A stretch of DNA of 21,231 nucleotides from positions 1 through 21,231 of the forward strand of contig CAUJEQ010000243.1 of NCBI GenBank assembly GCA_963169135.1, written 5' to 3'. The DNA is from Chloroflexota bacterium. GTDB taxonomy: Bacteria; Chloroflexota; Dehalococcoidia; Tepidiformales; Tepidiformaceae. The position numbers were made by a program, and so were the translations under genes. This document shows, in pieces, positions 8,736 through 18,417 of this stretch; the stretch's first letter is position 1, and the number at the start of each line of letters is the position of its first letter. The notes under the pieces are model-generated. The model had not been told where the DNA came from and searched no databases. It saw only the letters and a program-made list of their open reading frames with translations.

Positions 8736-8841
8736 GCGACACCGTACCAATGGGAAAGATTATCCGTTGCGTGAAAGGACGGAGGCAGACTAGCAAACCA
8801 CCGGTGGGGCGGCAAACGCGACCGGGATCCATGGTGCGGTT

Positions 8842-8865
8842 GCCCCCGGGACATCCGGCGGGGGC
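8842..8865. repeat. GC-rich inverted repeat in the divergent intergenic region
   Basis: GCCCCCG (8842-8848) and CGGGGGC (8859-8865) form a 7-bp stem around a 10-nt loop. It lies between the divergent oxidoreductase and second SBP genes, upstream of the predicted promoter at 8887-8916. Its role is unknown; it could be a regulatory hairpin or chance in GC-rich DNA. Confidence 0.35.
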
Positions 8866-8885
8866 GCCCCGGGCGTATCGCAGGT

Positions 8886-8900
8886 ATTGACGCAGTCAAT
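8886..8900. promoter_or_regulatory. Perfect palindrome ATTGAC-N3-GTCAAT overlapping a -35 box; candidate operator
   Basis: ATTGAC-GCA-GTCAAT is an exact inverted repeat with 6-bp arms. It contains the -35 hexamer TTGACG of the promoter predicted for the second SBP gene, a classic repressor position. No regulator gene is adjacent, so the binding protein is unknown. Confidence 0.45.
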
Positions 8901-8916
8901 GTGACGCGGGTATACA
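8887..8916 (+). promoter_or_regulatory. Predicted sigma70-type promoter of the second transporter operon
   Basis: TTGACG (8887-8892) and TATACA (8911-8916) are 18 nt apart, about 40 nt upstream of ATG 8958. The hexamer and spacing match the promoter before the first SBP gene (TTGACG-18-TATAAG). Confidence 0.55.
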
Positions 8917-8957
8917 GCACCGCAGCGCGCGCGTGGTGCAAGCGTAAGGGGGAGAAC

Positions 8958-10664
8958 ATGGAACGGGAGAACTACTGGACAAAGCGTGTCGTCCGGCGGC
9001 GTTTGCTGACTGGATCAGCCGCCACGGCTCTGGGTGCCGGCGCCTGGGCGCTGGCCGGCTGCGGCGACGACGACGACGACGATGGTGACGCCAGCCCGGC
9101 GACGGCAACGACATCCGGGGTGCAACCATGAACGCCAACCGTCCCGACCCCGACTGCGGCGGGCGAAGTCATCAAGAAAGACGGGATCAGCAAGTCTCGC
9201 CAGAGCGCCATTTTCGCAACGATTAACCCGTACGGTGGCCTGGATAGCGGGCTCCTGTGGGGATTCACGATCTTCGACCACCTCTGGTACACACCGCTCG
9301 ACACGGGCATCCGGGAGAACTTCCTCGCGACGAGCATCGAGCAGCAGGACCCGACCCACTTCACGGTGGTCATTGGCGAATCGTCTTTCCACGACAAAGC
9401 GCCGGCGAACGGCCGGAAGGTGACGGCCCAGGACGTCAAGGCCAGCTTCGAGGCGGCCGCGAAGCAGACGAAGATCTCGCTCACCTCCTGGTGGACGCAG
9501 GTCCTCGATACGATCACCACGCCGGACGAAAAGACATTGAACTTCACGCTGAAGCAGGTGGACGCGTGGACCTTCAGCTCGTCGAACGCCGGTAGCCCGA
9601 TCGGCAGCTCGATCCTGCCGCAAGAAATCGCGGCGGACCCGAGCTTCATGGATAAGGACCTCGTGGGCAGCGGGCGGTTCGAATTCGTGAGCCACGAAAA
9701 CGGGACGAACTTCAAGCTCAAGCGCCATGAGAAGTGGCGGGTCGCCGGGGAGCCGTACCTTGCCGGGGTGGAGTACAAGCTCATCCAGGAACAGGCCGCG
9801 GCCCTTGCGGCGTTCTCGTCACAAGAGATCTACTCGGTCGGGCTGAGCAACAAGCTGGAGCGCGAAGACATCGTGAACAAGCACGGCAACAAGGTGGTCG
9901 TCGATACGGACGACAGCCGGGCCGTGTGGATATTGTTACCGCGTGGCGATGGCCAGTGGGCCGACCCGCGCGTGATCCAGGCGATCAGCTATGCACTCGA
10001 TCGAAAAGAGATGATCGACCTGATGAACTTCGGCGAGGGGAAGCTGAGCGGGCCAGTCCCGCCGGCGTTCGGCGAGGCCCTGCCACTCGCCGAAATCGAG
10101 CAGACCTGGGGCAAGCACGATGAAGCCGAGGCAAGGAAGTTGCTTGCAGCATCCGGTTTCGACACGTCGAAAGAGTACTCGATCAAGTACCCGACCCTGG
10201 GAGATCGCTACCAGCAGTTCTCGACAATCGTGAAGTCGCAGCTGGAGAAGTACCTTGGCCTGAAGATCAAGCTCGTCCCGGAGGACTTCGGCCGATGGCT
10301 GAGCCAGTCGCTCTACGGGTCGGATTACGACGGGTTCGTTGCTTTTCCATCGCTGGCTTACGACGACCCGAGTTCGTATATCACCCCCTATGCGAAGACC
10401 TACGGTGGCCGCCCGAACTGGGCCGGATACGTGAACGAGGAGATGGACGCTGCCGTGCAGGCGCAGAAGCGGATCCTGGACGACAAGGAACGGCTGGTGG
10501 CGATCCAGGAACTGCAGCGCAAGGCCTGGACCAACGGTGTGCCATTCATCCCGACATTCATCGCCATCACGAACTCCGCCACGTGGGGGTTTGTGAAGGG
10601 ACGGGTGACCGGCCGTGGGAGCTACGGGGCTTTCAACGGCAGGGTCTACATCGATAAGGGCTGA
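8958..10664 (+). pseudogene. Second SBP family 5 lipoprotein gene, interrupted by in-frame TGA at codon 58
   Basis: Read through its single stop, this is a complete substrate-binding lipoprotein of about 568 residues. The first 57 codons encode a twin-arginine signal (RRRLLTG at 13-19), the lipobox ALAGC with Cys35, and a six-Asp run. TGA 9129-9131 then ends the frame. The same frame continues without another stop from 9132 to 10664, first as a Thr/Pro linker (TPTVPTPTAAGEV), then as a typical SBP domain that includes NGRKVTAQDVKASFE. The signal part and the mature domain are therefore separated by the stop. A possible internal start at ATG 9366 would lack the signal and the domain's beginning. 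It could be a recent nonsense mutation, a sequencing error, or read-through; the linker would tolerate almost any residue. The ATG has an AGGGGGAG ribosome site, and the permease genes downstream are intact. Confidence 0.8.
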
Positions 10665-10673
10665 TCGACGCCC

Positions 10674-11624
10674 ATGCGCCAGTACGCTCTGCGCCGTCTC
10701 GCCTACCTGCCGCTCATCATGCTGGTCGTCTCGCTGGTGACGTTCTTCACGCTGCGCTTGCCCTGGGCGACCGACCCGGTGTTGCAGTACGTCAATCAGA
10801 CCACCACGGTTGAACAGGAGGAGGTGATTCGGCGTGAGCTTGGGCTTGATAAGCCCATGCTCCAGCAGTTCGCCATCTGGATGGGGGAGGTGGCGCGGGG
10901 AGACCTCGGCGAGACTTTCCGGAGCAACCAGCCGGTGTGGGACGAGATCCAGCGGCGGCTGCCGGTGAACATCGAAATCCTCGTGCTCTCGGTAGCCTTC
11001 AGCACGGTGTTCGGGGTGGCGTTCGGGGTCATCACGGCGGTGAAGCAGAACTCAATGATCGACTACGGATTTCGCGTGTTCGCGGTGTTCGGGCAGTCGA
11101 TCCCGGACTTCTTCTTGCTGATCTTGCTGATCGTGCTGCCATCTATCTGGTGGAACTACTCGCCGCCGGTGGGCGGGCACGTCTCGTTCTTCGAAGACCC
11201 GTGGGAGAACCTGCGGCTGTACGTCCCGCCCACGCTCTTGTTGGGCGTGGGCGGCGCGGCGACGATGATGCGGCTGACGCGGTCGACGCTGTTGGAGGTC
11301 TTCCGCCAGGACTACATGCGGACGGCGCGGGCAAAGGGCCTGGCGGGGCGAAACGTGGTGCTGGACCACGGGCTGCGTAACTCGCTGATCCCGATCGTGA
11401 CGCTGATTGGCGGGCATGTGACGGCGCTGTTCTTCGGGTCGCTCATCCTGGAACAGATTTTTTCGATTAACGGGCTGGGACAGTTCTTCCTGGTGTCATC
11501 GATCACGGCGGACTTCCCGGTGATCCAGTTCCTGGTGCTGTACACGGCGCTGCTCGTGATGTTGATGAACCTGGCGGTTGACCTTTCGTATGCGCTGATC
11601 GACCCGCGGGTGAAGTACACCTGA
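10674..11624 (+). CDS. ABC transporter permease, DppB/OppB type (second set)
   Basis: A 316-residue membrane subunit of the second importer. It has an N-terminal helix (about 8-28), an outer loop containing ELGLDKPMLQQF (55-66) and GDLGETF (76-82), and a helical core. The EAA loop is at about 213-240 (DYMRTARAKGLAGRN, then LRNSLIP). It ends with LIDPRVKYT. It begins 9 nt after the interrupted SBP gene and its last base is the first base of the next permease, so expression is coupled. The frame is intact, which argues that the operon is still, or was until recently, under selection despite the TGA upstream. Confidence 0.93.
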   Translation: MRQYALRRLAYLPLIMLVVSLVTFFTLRLPWATDPVLQYVNQTTTVEQEEVIRRELGLDKPMLQQFAIWMGEVARGDLGETFRSNQPVWDEIQRRLPVNIEILVLSVAFSTVFGVAFGVITAVKQNSMIDYGFRVFAVFGQSIPDFFLLILLIVLPSIWWNYSPPVGGHVSFFEDPWENLRLYVPPTLLLGVGGAATMMRLTRSTLLEVFRQDYMRTARAKGLAGRNVVLDHGLRNSLIPIVTLIGGHVTALFFGSLILEQIFSINGLGQFFLVSSITADFPVIQFLVLYTALLVMLMNLAVDLSYALIDPRVKYT

Positions 11625-12517
11625 TGGCGACCCAAACGGCGACGCAGACGTATGGATGGGGGGCAGTGCCCCGGAGGCCCGGCCGGGGCCGGCGGCTCCT
11701 GAGGACCGCATCGCAGCACCCGGCCGGGGTGTTCGGGTTGGGGGTCCTGGTGGTGTTTGTCTTCGCGGGAGTGTTCGGGCCTTCGCTGGCGCCGCACAAC
11801 CCGGAAGAGCTGAGCGTTGGCAGCCCGCTCGCGGGGCCGTCGTGGTCGCATCCGTTTGGGCTGAACCAGAACGGGCAGGACATCTTCAGCCGGATCATCG
11901 CGGGCGCGAGGATTTCGCTCACGATCTCGGCGGCTGCGATCTTCATCGGCGCATCGCTGGGTTCGTTCCTGGGGATCCTTGCGGGGTACTTTGGGCGGTG
12001 GATCGACTATATCGTTCAGCGCTCGGGCGAAGCGTTCGCAGCGTTCCCGTCGCTGGTGTTGTACTTCATGCTCCGGGCAGCGCTGGGCCCCGGGATGAAG
12101 GCCATCATCGCCGCCATCGCCATCGGGGCGCTATTCGGCGGGAACCGCGTGCTGCGCGGGGCAACGATCATCGAGCGCAACCAGGTGTACGTGGAGGCCG
12201 CTCGCGCCATGGGGTGCTCGGAGTGGCGGATCTTCATGCGGCACGTCATCCCGAACGTGTTGCCGCTGGTGATTGTGCTGATGAGCGGCGCCCTTGGCGC
12301 GGCGATCCTGGCAGAGTCGGCGCTGGCATTCCTGGGGCTGGGCGTGGAGGAGGCGTCCTGGGGGCGCGACATGAGCGGCACCAACCTGTCGATCGCGCGG
12401 ACCGGGTACTGGCACGTGGTGGTGTTCCCTGGTCTGGCGATCAGCCTGGTGGTCCTCGGCGCGAACCTGCTGGGGGACTCATTGCGGGATATCTGGGACC
12501 CGCGGCTCAGACGGTAG
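11624..12517 (+). CDS. ABC transporter permease, DppC/OppC type (second set)
   Basis: The partner channel subunit, 297 residues. The usual GTDxxGRDxxSR signature appears in altered form as FGLNQNGQDIFSR (78-90), followed by AGARISL. The EAA loop is at 189-210 (YVEAARAMGCSEWRIF). The C-terminus is WDPRLRR. ATG 11624 overlaps the previous stop by one base. The 3' end overlaps by 11 bp the end of a converging minus-strand gene (12507-12899), with no room for a separate terminator. No ATPase genes follow. Confidence 0.93.
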   Translation: MATQTATQTYGWGAVPRRPGRGRRLLRTASQHPAGVFGLGVLVVFVFAGVFGPSLAPHNPEELSVGSPLAGPSWSHPFGLNQNGQDIFSRIIAGARISLTISAAAIFIGASLGSFLGILAGYFGRWIDYIVQRSGEAFAAFPSLVLYFMLRAALGPGMKAIIAAIAIGALFGGNRVLRGATIIERNQVYVEAARAMGCSEWRIFMRHVIPNVLPLVIVLMSGALGAAILAESALAFLGLGVEEASWGRDMSGTNLSIARTGYWHVVVFPGLAISLVVLGANLLGDSLRDIWDPRLRR

Positions 12518-12899
12518 GCGAGGGCTTCTTCGGGAGCTCGCCCGCGGCGAAGGCCCGGATCACCAGGATGAGGGCGCTCACGACGGCCACGAGGATGGGA
12601 GTGAGAATGAATGTCCAGGTGCCGAAGGAGCGGTCGTTGGTGGCCCAGAGCGCGCCGAGCGTGAGGCCCATCCCCGCGAGCACGCCGACGCGGTAGACGA
12701 CCTCCGAGTCGCGGCCGCTGCGGTACTTGAGGCCTGAGAGCCAGAGCGCGATGGCGGGGAACCCCGTGGCGGTGATGTAGATGAGCCCGACGGCGATGGC
12801 GAAGAGCCAGGCCTGGCCGGTCGCGCCGCCGACAACGTGGAGAGCGAACGCCGCGGCAAAGGCGGCGAAGGTGAGGCCCAAGCCTTTGGCTATCTCCAT
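12507..12899 (-). CDS. Small four-helix membrane protein of unknown function
   Basis: I do not recognise this 130-residue protein. It has four hydrophobic segments (about 5-24, 30-54, 68-86, 95-118), short loops, and a Lys/Pro tail. Its ATG (12899) overlaps the TGA of rsmE by one base, so it is probably translated by coupling, and it is the last gene of the minus-strand group. The start overlap and the absence of a competing gene on the other strand support it being real. It overlaps the end of the converging permease gene by 11 bp. Confidence 0.65.
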   Translation of the reverse strand: MEIAKGLGLTFAAFAAAFALHVVGGATGQAWLFAIAVGLIYITATGFPAIALWLSGLKYRSGRDSEVVYRVGVLAGMGLTLGALWATNDRSFGTWTFILTPILVAVVSALILVIRAFAAGELPKKPSPTV

Positions 12900-13636
12900 C
12901 AGACCGAGGATACCACTCCGTGTGTGAGCGAACGGATAAGCGCGGTGCCGACGACCGCCGCGGTCTCGGTGCGGAGGGTGTGGGGTCCAAGCGACGTGGG
13001 GATGCCACCATGGCGGGTGAGCGCGCCTGTCTCCTCGTCCGAGAGCCCGCCTTCAGGGCCAACGACCAGGGCGAAGTGGCCACGCTCCGGAAGGAGCGGC
13101 GCCACCTCATGCGGCGGCCTTCCATCCCTGGCGCCGAAGGCGAGCCCACCGCGGTGGGTTTCGAGGGCATGGGTGAGCGGGGCGGGCGTTTCGATGACAG
13201 GGACGAAGAGGCGGCCGGACTGTTCGGCGGCCTCGACGGCGATGCGGCGCCAGCGGGCGAGTTTCGCCTCGGAGGGGGCGTCGCCGTGCTGGGTGAACTC
13301 GGTGAGGATGGGCCGGATGATATCGGCGCCGGCTTCGACGCACTTTTCGAGCGCCCACTCGAAGCGGTTGGCCCGGACGAGCGCACACCAGGTTTCGAGG
13401 ACGACCGCGGGCGGGGCTTCCTGGCGCGTGAGTTCACCGACTTCGGCGACGACGCCGGCCTTGGTGACGCCGGCAACGGTGGCGGACCATTCGCGGCCGT
13501 CGCCGGGGAACAGGAGGAGGGGGTCGCCGGGGCGCACGCGGAGGACGGTGGCGAGGTGGCGGCCCGCTTCGCCGTCGATGGTGACGGCGCCGTGGGCGAG
13601 CCTCCCGGGGAGATAGACGCGCGGAACGTGGCTCAC
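12899..13636 (-). CDS. rsmE: 16S rRNA (uracil-1498-N3)-methyltransferase
   Basis: RsmE uses S-adenosylmethionine to methylate N3 of U1498 in 16S rRNA near the decoding centre. The 245-residue length is standard. An N-terminal PUA-like barrel (about 1-70, HLATVLRVRPGD) precedes the SPOUT knotted methyltransferase domain. In that domain KCVEAGADIIRPILTEFTQ (98-116), VGPEGG (192-197) and LGPHTLRTETA (216-226) are the diagnostic motifs. The start is GTG 13636, fitting the usual N-terminus just before the first strand. It lies 19 nt after the SRPBCC gene and overlaps the next gene by one base. dnaJ or prmA, frequent partners of rsmE elsewhere, are not next to it here. Confidence 0.95.
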   Translation of the reverse strand: MSHVPRVYLPGRLAHGAVTIDGEAGRHLATVLRVRPGDPLLLFPGDGREWSATVAGVTKAGVVAEVGELTRQEAPPAVVLETWCALVRANRFEWALEKCVEAGADIIRPILTEFTQHGDAPSEAKLARWRRIAVEAAEQSGRLFVPVIETPAPLTHALETHRGGLAFGARDGRPPHEVAPLLPERGHFALVVGPEGGLSDEETGALTRHGGIPTSLGPHTLRTETAAVVGTALIRSLTHGVVSSV

Positions 13637-13655
13637 GCGGGAAGCTTAGCAGCCG

Positions 13656-14081
13656 TCAGGCAGCCTCTTCGCTCCGGCGCTTCAGGCCTTCGGCTTCGAG
13701 GCGGAGGTTTTCGCGGATGCCCCTGCCGAGGACGGGTTTGAGCAACGCCGCCGCGATGCCGCCAATCTGAATGCTGAGCGTGACCCGCGAGCCCGATGGT
13801 GCCGGTTCGATGATGTGCCCGGCGGTGGTAGCGGCGCCACGCACGCTCGTCCCCCAGGTGAAGGACTTCGGGGGGATGGACTCGGAGACAGTCCACGTCG
13901 ACTCTGGCGTGCCTTTCGCACGGACTCGGGCGGTAGTTCCCTGGCGGAGGGGGCCGGCGGTCAACTTCTGCACGGACAGGACGGACGGCGTCCATTCGGG
14001 CCAGCGTTCGATGTCGGACATGATCTGCCAGACGCGCTCCGGGGTCGCACGGATGTCGATGGATTGCTCCCAGCGGGGCAT
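13656..14081 (-). CDS. SRPBCC / polyketide cyclase-like protein
   Basis: This 141-residue protein has the helix-grip (START-like) pattern of SRPBCC proteins: WEQSIDIRATPERVWQIMSD at 4-23, then IERWPEWTPSV, then alternating strands, ending in a long C-terminal helix (about 112-138). Such proteins bind small hydrophobic ligands; most of those near housekeeping genes have no assigned role. ATG 14081 has a strong AGGAGG ribosome site, and the gene heads the SRPBCC-rsmE-membrane protein group. Upstream, 14082-14363 is a 282-bp stretch in which I see no gene. Confidence 0.8.
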   Translation of the reverse strand: MPRWEQSIDIRATPERVWQIMSDIERWPEWTPSVLSVQKLTAGPLRQGTTARVRAKGTPESTWTVSESIPPKSFTWGTSVRGAATTAGHIIEPAPSGSRVTLSIQIGGIAAALLKPVLGRGIRENLRLEAEGLKRRSEEAA

Positions 14082-14363
14082 GGGGTCCTCCTGGAGTTCG
14101 AGTCCCCGCCATTGGGGTTTCGAGGGTCGTGTGTACGATGCTGCGTGGGGCCGGAGCGGCGGTCTGTGAACTGGCGCACGGTCTCCGCCGAAGGACGGAT
14201 GGGAGACTGCGGGGCTGGGACGCCTGGTCAGGATCCTCTCCCTTATACGTCGTAGGGAGTGGTGAGGACGTGGTGTGGGTGCGGGGCAGGCTAACGCGGG
14301 GCTGGGGTGGTGTGAGTGGAGTGCCGCTCCCTGCCCGTCGCGGTTCGGAAGCGCCGGGTGGAA

Positions 14364-15950
<1,587 letters not shown>

Positions 15951-16008
15951 GTGGTAGGTCCCCCGGGTGTGTGTGAGAGGGGGATTCTAGCAGAGGGAGC
16001 GCGGGCGG

Positions 16009-16656
16009 CTAACCACTGTTGCGGGCGGGGCCGGATGCGAAGTGCGCCACAGCCTGGCAGAGGGCTTCCACGCCCCGGCGCGCGACCGTGATCAGTGGGA
16101 GCCCGGGGGGACGGTCTTCGGTGTAGACCTGGGACACCCGGTGGGGCAGCTCGGTAGAGGCCCAGACGACGAGAAGTTGCGCCCAGGCGAGGTCGGGCAG
16201 CGCCTGGCGTTTCGTTGGCCGGTCATTGCGGCCATCGACGATGCGCCACTCGATGGGGGTGCCGGTTGTGAGTGCTCGGAGTTCGGCGTGGGCGTTGCCG
16301 CTCCCGCCCAGGAGAAGGATGCGTTCGAGGCCGGACTTCGCGCAGGCCGCGACCATCTCGCGGCCTGCGCGGCGGGTGTTCGAGCCGCCGCAGATGGAGC
16401 AGCGGTCACGGCCTGCGTGGACGATGGGCTTTGCCGGGCTGCCGGCGGCAGCGAGGCAGGCGGGATTGGCGCACACCGGGGTGATGCCGTCCCAGAGGGC
16501 TTCGCGGGCGCGTTCGAACTTGTGGTTGGCGATGCGCTGCTTGCCGGCGCGGGTGAGGCCCGCGGCGGCAAGAACGACACGCGCCTCGATGCGGCTCCGG
16601 GCATCGAGGATGCCCTCGCTTACGAGCCAATCGTCGATGTCGGTGTCGGCTGCCAC
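16009..16656 (-). CDS. Unknown protein with four-cysteine cluster and Rossmann-like C-terminal half
   Basis: I do not recognise this 215-residue protein with certainty. Residues 1-55 look helical and basic. A probable zinc site follows, C62-x4-C67 ... C86-x2-C89 (VCANPAC and DRCSICGG). The second half starts with ERILLLGGSGNAHAEL (111-126) and continues with strand-helix alternation (WRIVDGRND, AQLLVVWAST), resembling the layout of DUF2325-type domains; this likeness is from memory and unproven. The start is GTG 16656. It lies 58 bp upstream of the acyl-CoA synthetase on the same strand and is divergent from the ferredoxin, sharing a 132-bp region that holds the operator-like element at 16705-16724. 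Confidence 0.6.
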   Translation of the reverse strand: MAADTDIDDWLVSEGILDARSRIEARVVLAAAGLTRAGKQRIANHKFERAREALWDGITPVCANPACLAAAGSPAKPIVHAGRDRCSICGGSNTRRAGREMVAACAKSGLERILLLGGSGNAHAELRALTTGTPIEWRIVDGRNDRPTKRQALPDLAWAQLLVVWASTELPHRVSQVYTEDRPPGLPLITVARRGVEALCQAVAHFASGPARNSG

Positions 16657-16704
16657 TGAGGGTATGGTAGGCGGGAAGTCGACGGGGTGGGCGCGCTGCT
16701 ACCC

Positions 16705-16724
16705 TACCGGGCGGTAAACCGGTA
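16705..16724. promoter_or_regulatory. Operator-like element upstream of the ferredoxin (copy 1)
   Basis: TACCG-GG-CGGTA is a palindrome with 5-bp arms (16705-16716). The same stretch also reads as TACCGG-N8-CCGGTA (16705-16724). The core ACCGGGCGGTAAA differs by one base from an element upstream of the second P450. Its ACCG-NN-CGGT form is like operators of TetR-family repressors. It lies in the divergent region between the Cys4 protein (start 16656) and the ferredoxin (start 16789). Confidence 0.55.
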
Positions 16725-16788
16725 TTCTTCCCAGACTTGCGGGCGGACTGTGCCCCGCCGCAGCCAATTCCCAGCCGGAGAACCGCCC

Positions 16789-16983
16789 GTGAAAGTACAA
16801 GTGAACGCAGATATGTGCGAAGGCCATGCGAAGTGCGAGAAAGCCGCTCCGGAGGTCTTCAAAGTCGGTGATGACGATGTGAGCGTGGTGCTCGTGGACG
16901 ACGTTGCACCGGAGCTCATGGAAAAGGTTGAGCGCGCCATCCGGATGTGCCCGCGGCAGGCGATCTCCTGGGCCAAGAGCTAG
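16789..16983 (+). CDS. 3Fe-4S ferredoxin, P450 electron donor type
   Basis: This 64-residue ferredoxin is a likely one-electron donor to the P450s that follow. Cysteines 10, 16 and 54 (CEGHAKC ... MCP) bind the cluster. The middle position of the usual Cx2Cx2C is His13, the pattern that marks 3Fe-4S ferredoxins partnering bacterial P450s. APEVFKVGDDD is also typical. I chose GTG 16789, which has GGAG at 16777-16780 and gives a normal N-terminus (VKVQVNADMC); the frame is open further upstream but those residues do not look like a ferredoxin. P450 genes follow at 89 nt. No ferredoxin reductase gene is in the window. Confidence 0.9.
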   Translation: MKVQVNADMCEGHAKCEKAAPEVFKVGDDDVSVVLVDDVAPELMEKVERAIRMCPRQAISWAKS

Positions 16984-17072
16984 CCCCTCCGCGACTCGTT
17001 CGATTCCCGGACCTCGACACCGACGATACAATCCGTGCACCGCGCGGCAGGTTTGCATAAGGAAGCAATGAT

Positions 17073-18368
17073 ATGAGTGCCCCTACCCTGAAACTGAGTG
17101 ACATCAACCTCAACGACCCGGAGCTGTTCGAGCGCGAAGGGGCGCACGAAGTGCTCCGCATGCTCCGCCGGGAGGCCCCGGTGCACTGGAACCCGGGCGG
17201 CGAAGTCGCCAACGGGTTCTGGTCGATCACGAAATACGAGGACATCCGGTTTGTTTCGCGGAACCCCGAGTTGTTCATTTCGAGCAAGGGGATCGCGGGC
17301 CCGGGGATCCGGCCTGAAGCGATGCAGAACCTGGGCGTTGGGGCGGAGCAGCAGAACGCCGGGGCGAACATCAGTATCATCGGGATGGACCCGCCGCGGC
17401 ACGTGAAGATGCGGCGCCTGGTGAACAAGGGCTTCACCCCGCGCGCCGTGAACGCGATGGAGCCGGAAATCCGGCGGATCACGAACGAGATCCTGGACAA
17501 GATCGATGGCCGGGACGAACTGGACTTCGTGCTCGAGGTGGCGAGCCAGCTCCCGCTGGCCGTGATCTGCGGGATGATGGGGCTCGAGCAGAAGGACTGG
17601 GCACTGATGTTCGACCTGACGAACAAAGTGCTTGGCTCGGGCGACCCGGAGTACCAGACCGACGTGCCGGAAGAAGAGCGCGGCACGAGCGCGGCGGCCC
17701 GTGCGACGGCGATGCGGGGCGTCGGCACGATGATGGAGTATTTCCGGAACGTGCTGGAGGACCGGAGGAAGAACCCGCGCGAAGACGACCTCCCCACGAT
17801 CCTTCTGGAGGCCGAGATCGACGGCGAGAAGCTCTCCGAGGGCGACCTGCTGGCGTTCTGCTTCCTGCTCATCCTGGCGGGCAACGAGACGACGCGAAAC
17901 GGTATCTCGGGCGGGCTGCGGGTGCTCTGCGAGCACCCGGACCAAAAGGCGAGGCTGCTGAAGGACATGTCGCTGATGGATTCGGCGGTCGAGGAGATCC
18001 TGCGCTGGGTGTCGCCGCTGCATCACATGGCGCGGACCGCGACCGCTGACGCGGAGATCCGGGGCCAGCAGATCAAGGCGGGAGACCGGGTGCTCATGTG
18101 GTACCCATCGGCGAACCGGGACGAGGACATTTTCGAAGACCCGTACACGTTCGACATCACGCGGACGCCGAATGAGCACCTGGCGTTCGGGATCGGCGAG
18201 CACTTCTGCCTCGGAGCCGGTTTCGCGCGGCGCGAACTGAAGGTGATGTTCGAAGAACTGTTCCGGCGCTTTCCGAACATCGAGCTGGCGGGCAAGCCGG
18301 AGCGGCTGCGATCGAACTTCATCAACGGCACGAAGCACCTGCCGGTCCGGCTGAACACCGGCCGATAA
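17073..18368 (+). CDS. Cytochrome P450 (CYP125/CYP142-like), first of a tandem pair
   Basis: A soluble bacterial P450 of 431 residues that should insert oxygen into an organic substrate. Motifs: DPPRHVKMRRLVNKGFTPR (106-124) in the C-helix region, I-helix AGNETTRN (269-276), ExxR at E308-R311, and heme loop FGIGEHFCLGAGFAR (372-386) with Cys379 as iron ligand. AGNETTRN and the HFCLG loop are like those of CYP125, CYP142 and CYP124, actinobacterial enzymes that oxidise sterol side chains or branched lipids. Substrate assignment is inference. ATG 17073 follows AAGGA at 17059-17063; an ATG five bases earlier meets a stop at once. It is much like the next gene, most differing in the B-C loop (about 74-103) that contacts substrate. 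Confidence 0.93.
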   Translation: MSAPTLKLSDINLNDPELFEREGAHEVLRMLRREAPVHWNPGGEVANGFWSITKYEDIRFVSRNPELFISSKGIAGPGIRPEAMQNLGVGAEQQNAGANISIIGMDPPRHVKMRRLVNKGFTPRAVNAMEPEIRRITNEILDKIDGRDELDFVLEVASQLPLAVICGMMGLEQKDWALMFDLTNKVLGSGDPEYQTDVPEEERGTSAAARATAMRGVGTMMEYFRNVLEDRRKNPREDDLPTILLEAEIDGEKLSEGDLLAFCFLLILAGNETTRNGISGGLRVLCEHPDQKARLLKDMSLMDSAVEEILRWVSPLHHMARTATADAEIRGQQIKAGDRVLMWYPSANRDEDIFEDPYTFDITRTPNEHLAFGIGEHFCLGAGFARRELKVMFEELFRRFPNIELAGKPERLRSNFINGTKHLPVRLNTGR

Positions 18369-18417
18369 AGGGCGCTTTGCGGGAACGGTGGCGCATGGGC
18401 TTGCCAGTGCCGTAGTC

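Noticed and set aside
8759..8764. A GATAAT -10-like box on the minus strand upstream of the oxidoreductase
   Set aside because: The position is suitable, but no -35-like hexamer is found 16-18 nt upstream.
9129..9131. TGA as selenocysteine or a reassigned tryptophan codon
   Set aside because: The site is a Thr/Pro linker with no catalytic role, no selenocysteine-insertion hairpin stands out, and TGA ends several other genes in the window.
12016..13476. A 486-codon minus-strand open frame spanning the permease end, the small membrane protein and rsmE
   Set aside because: It is a Ser/Pro/Arg-rich shadow of rsmE and other genes with no recognisable domain; rsmE in the alternative frame carries all family motifs.
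17027..17032. A TACAAT box upstream of the first P450
   Set aside because: No acceptable -35 hexamer at the right distance; kept out of the feature list.
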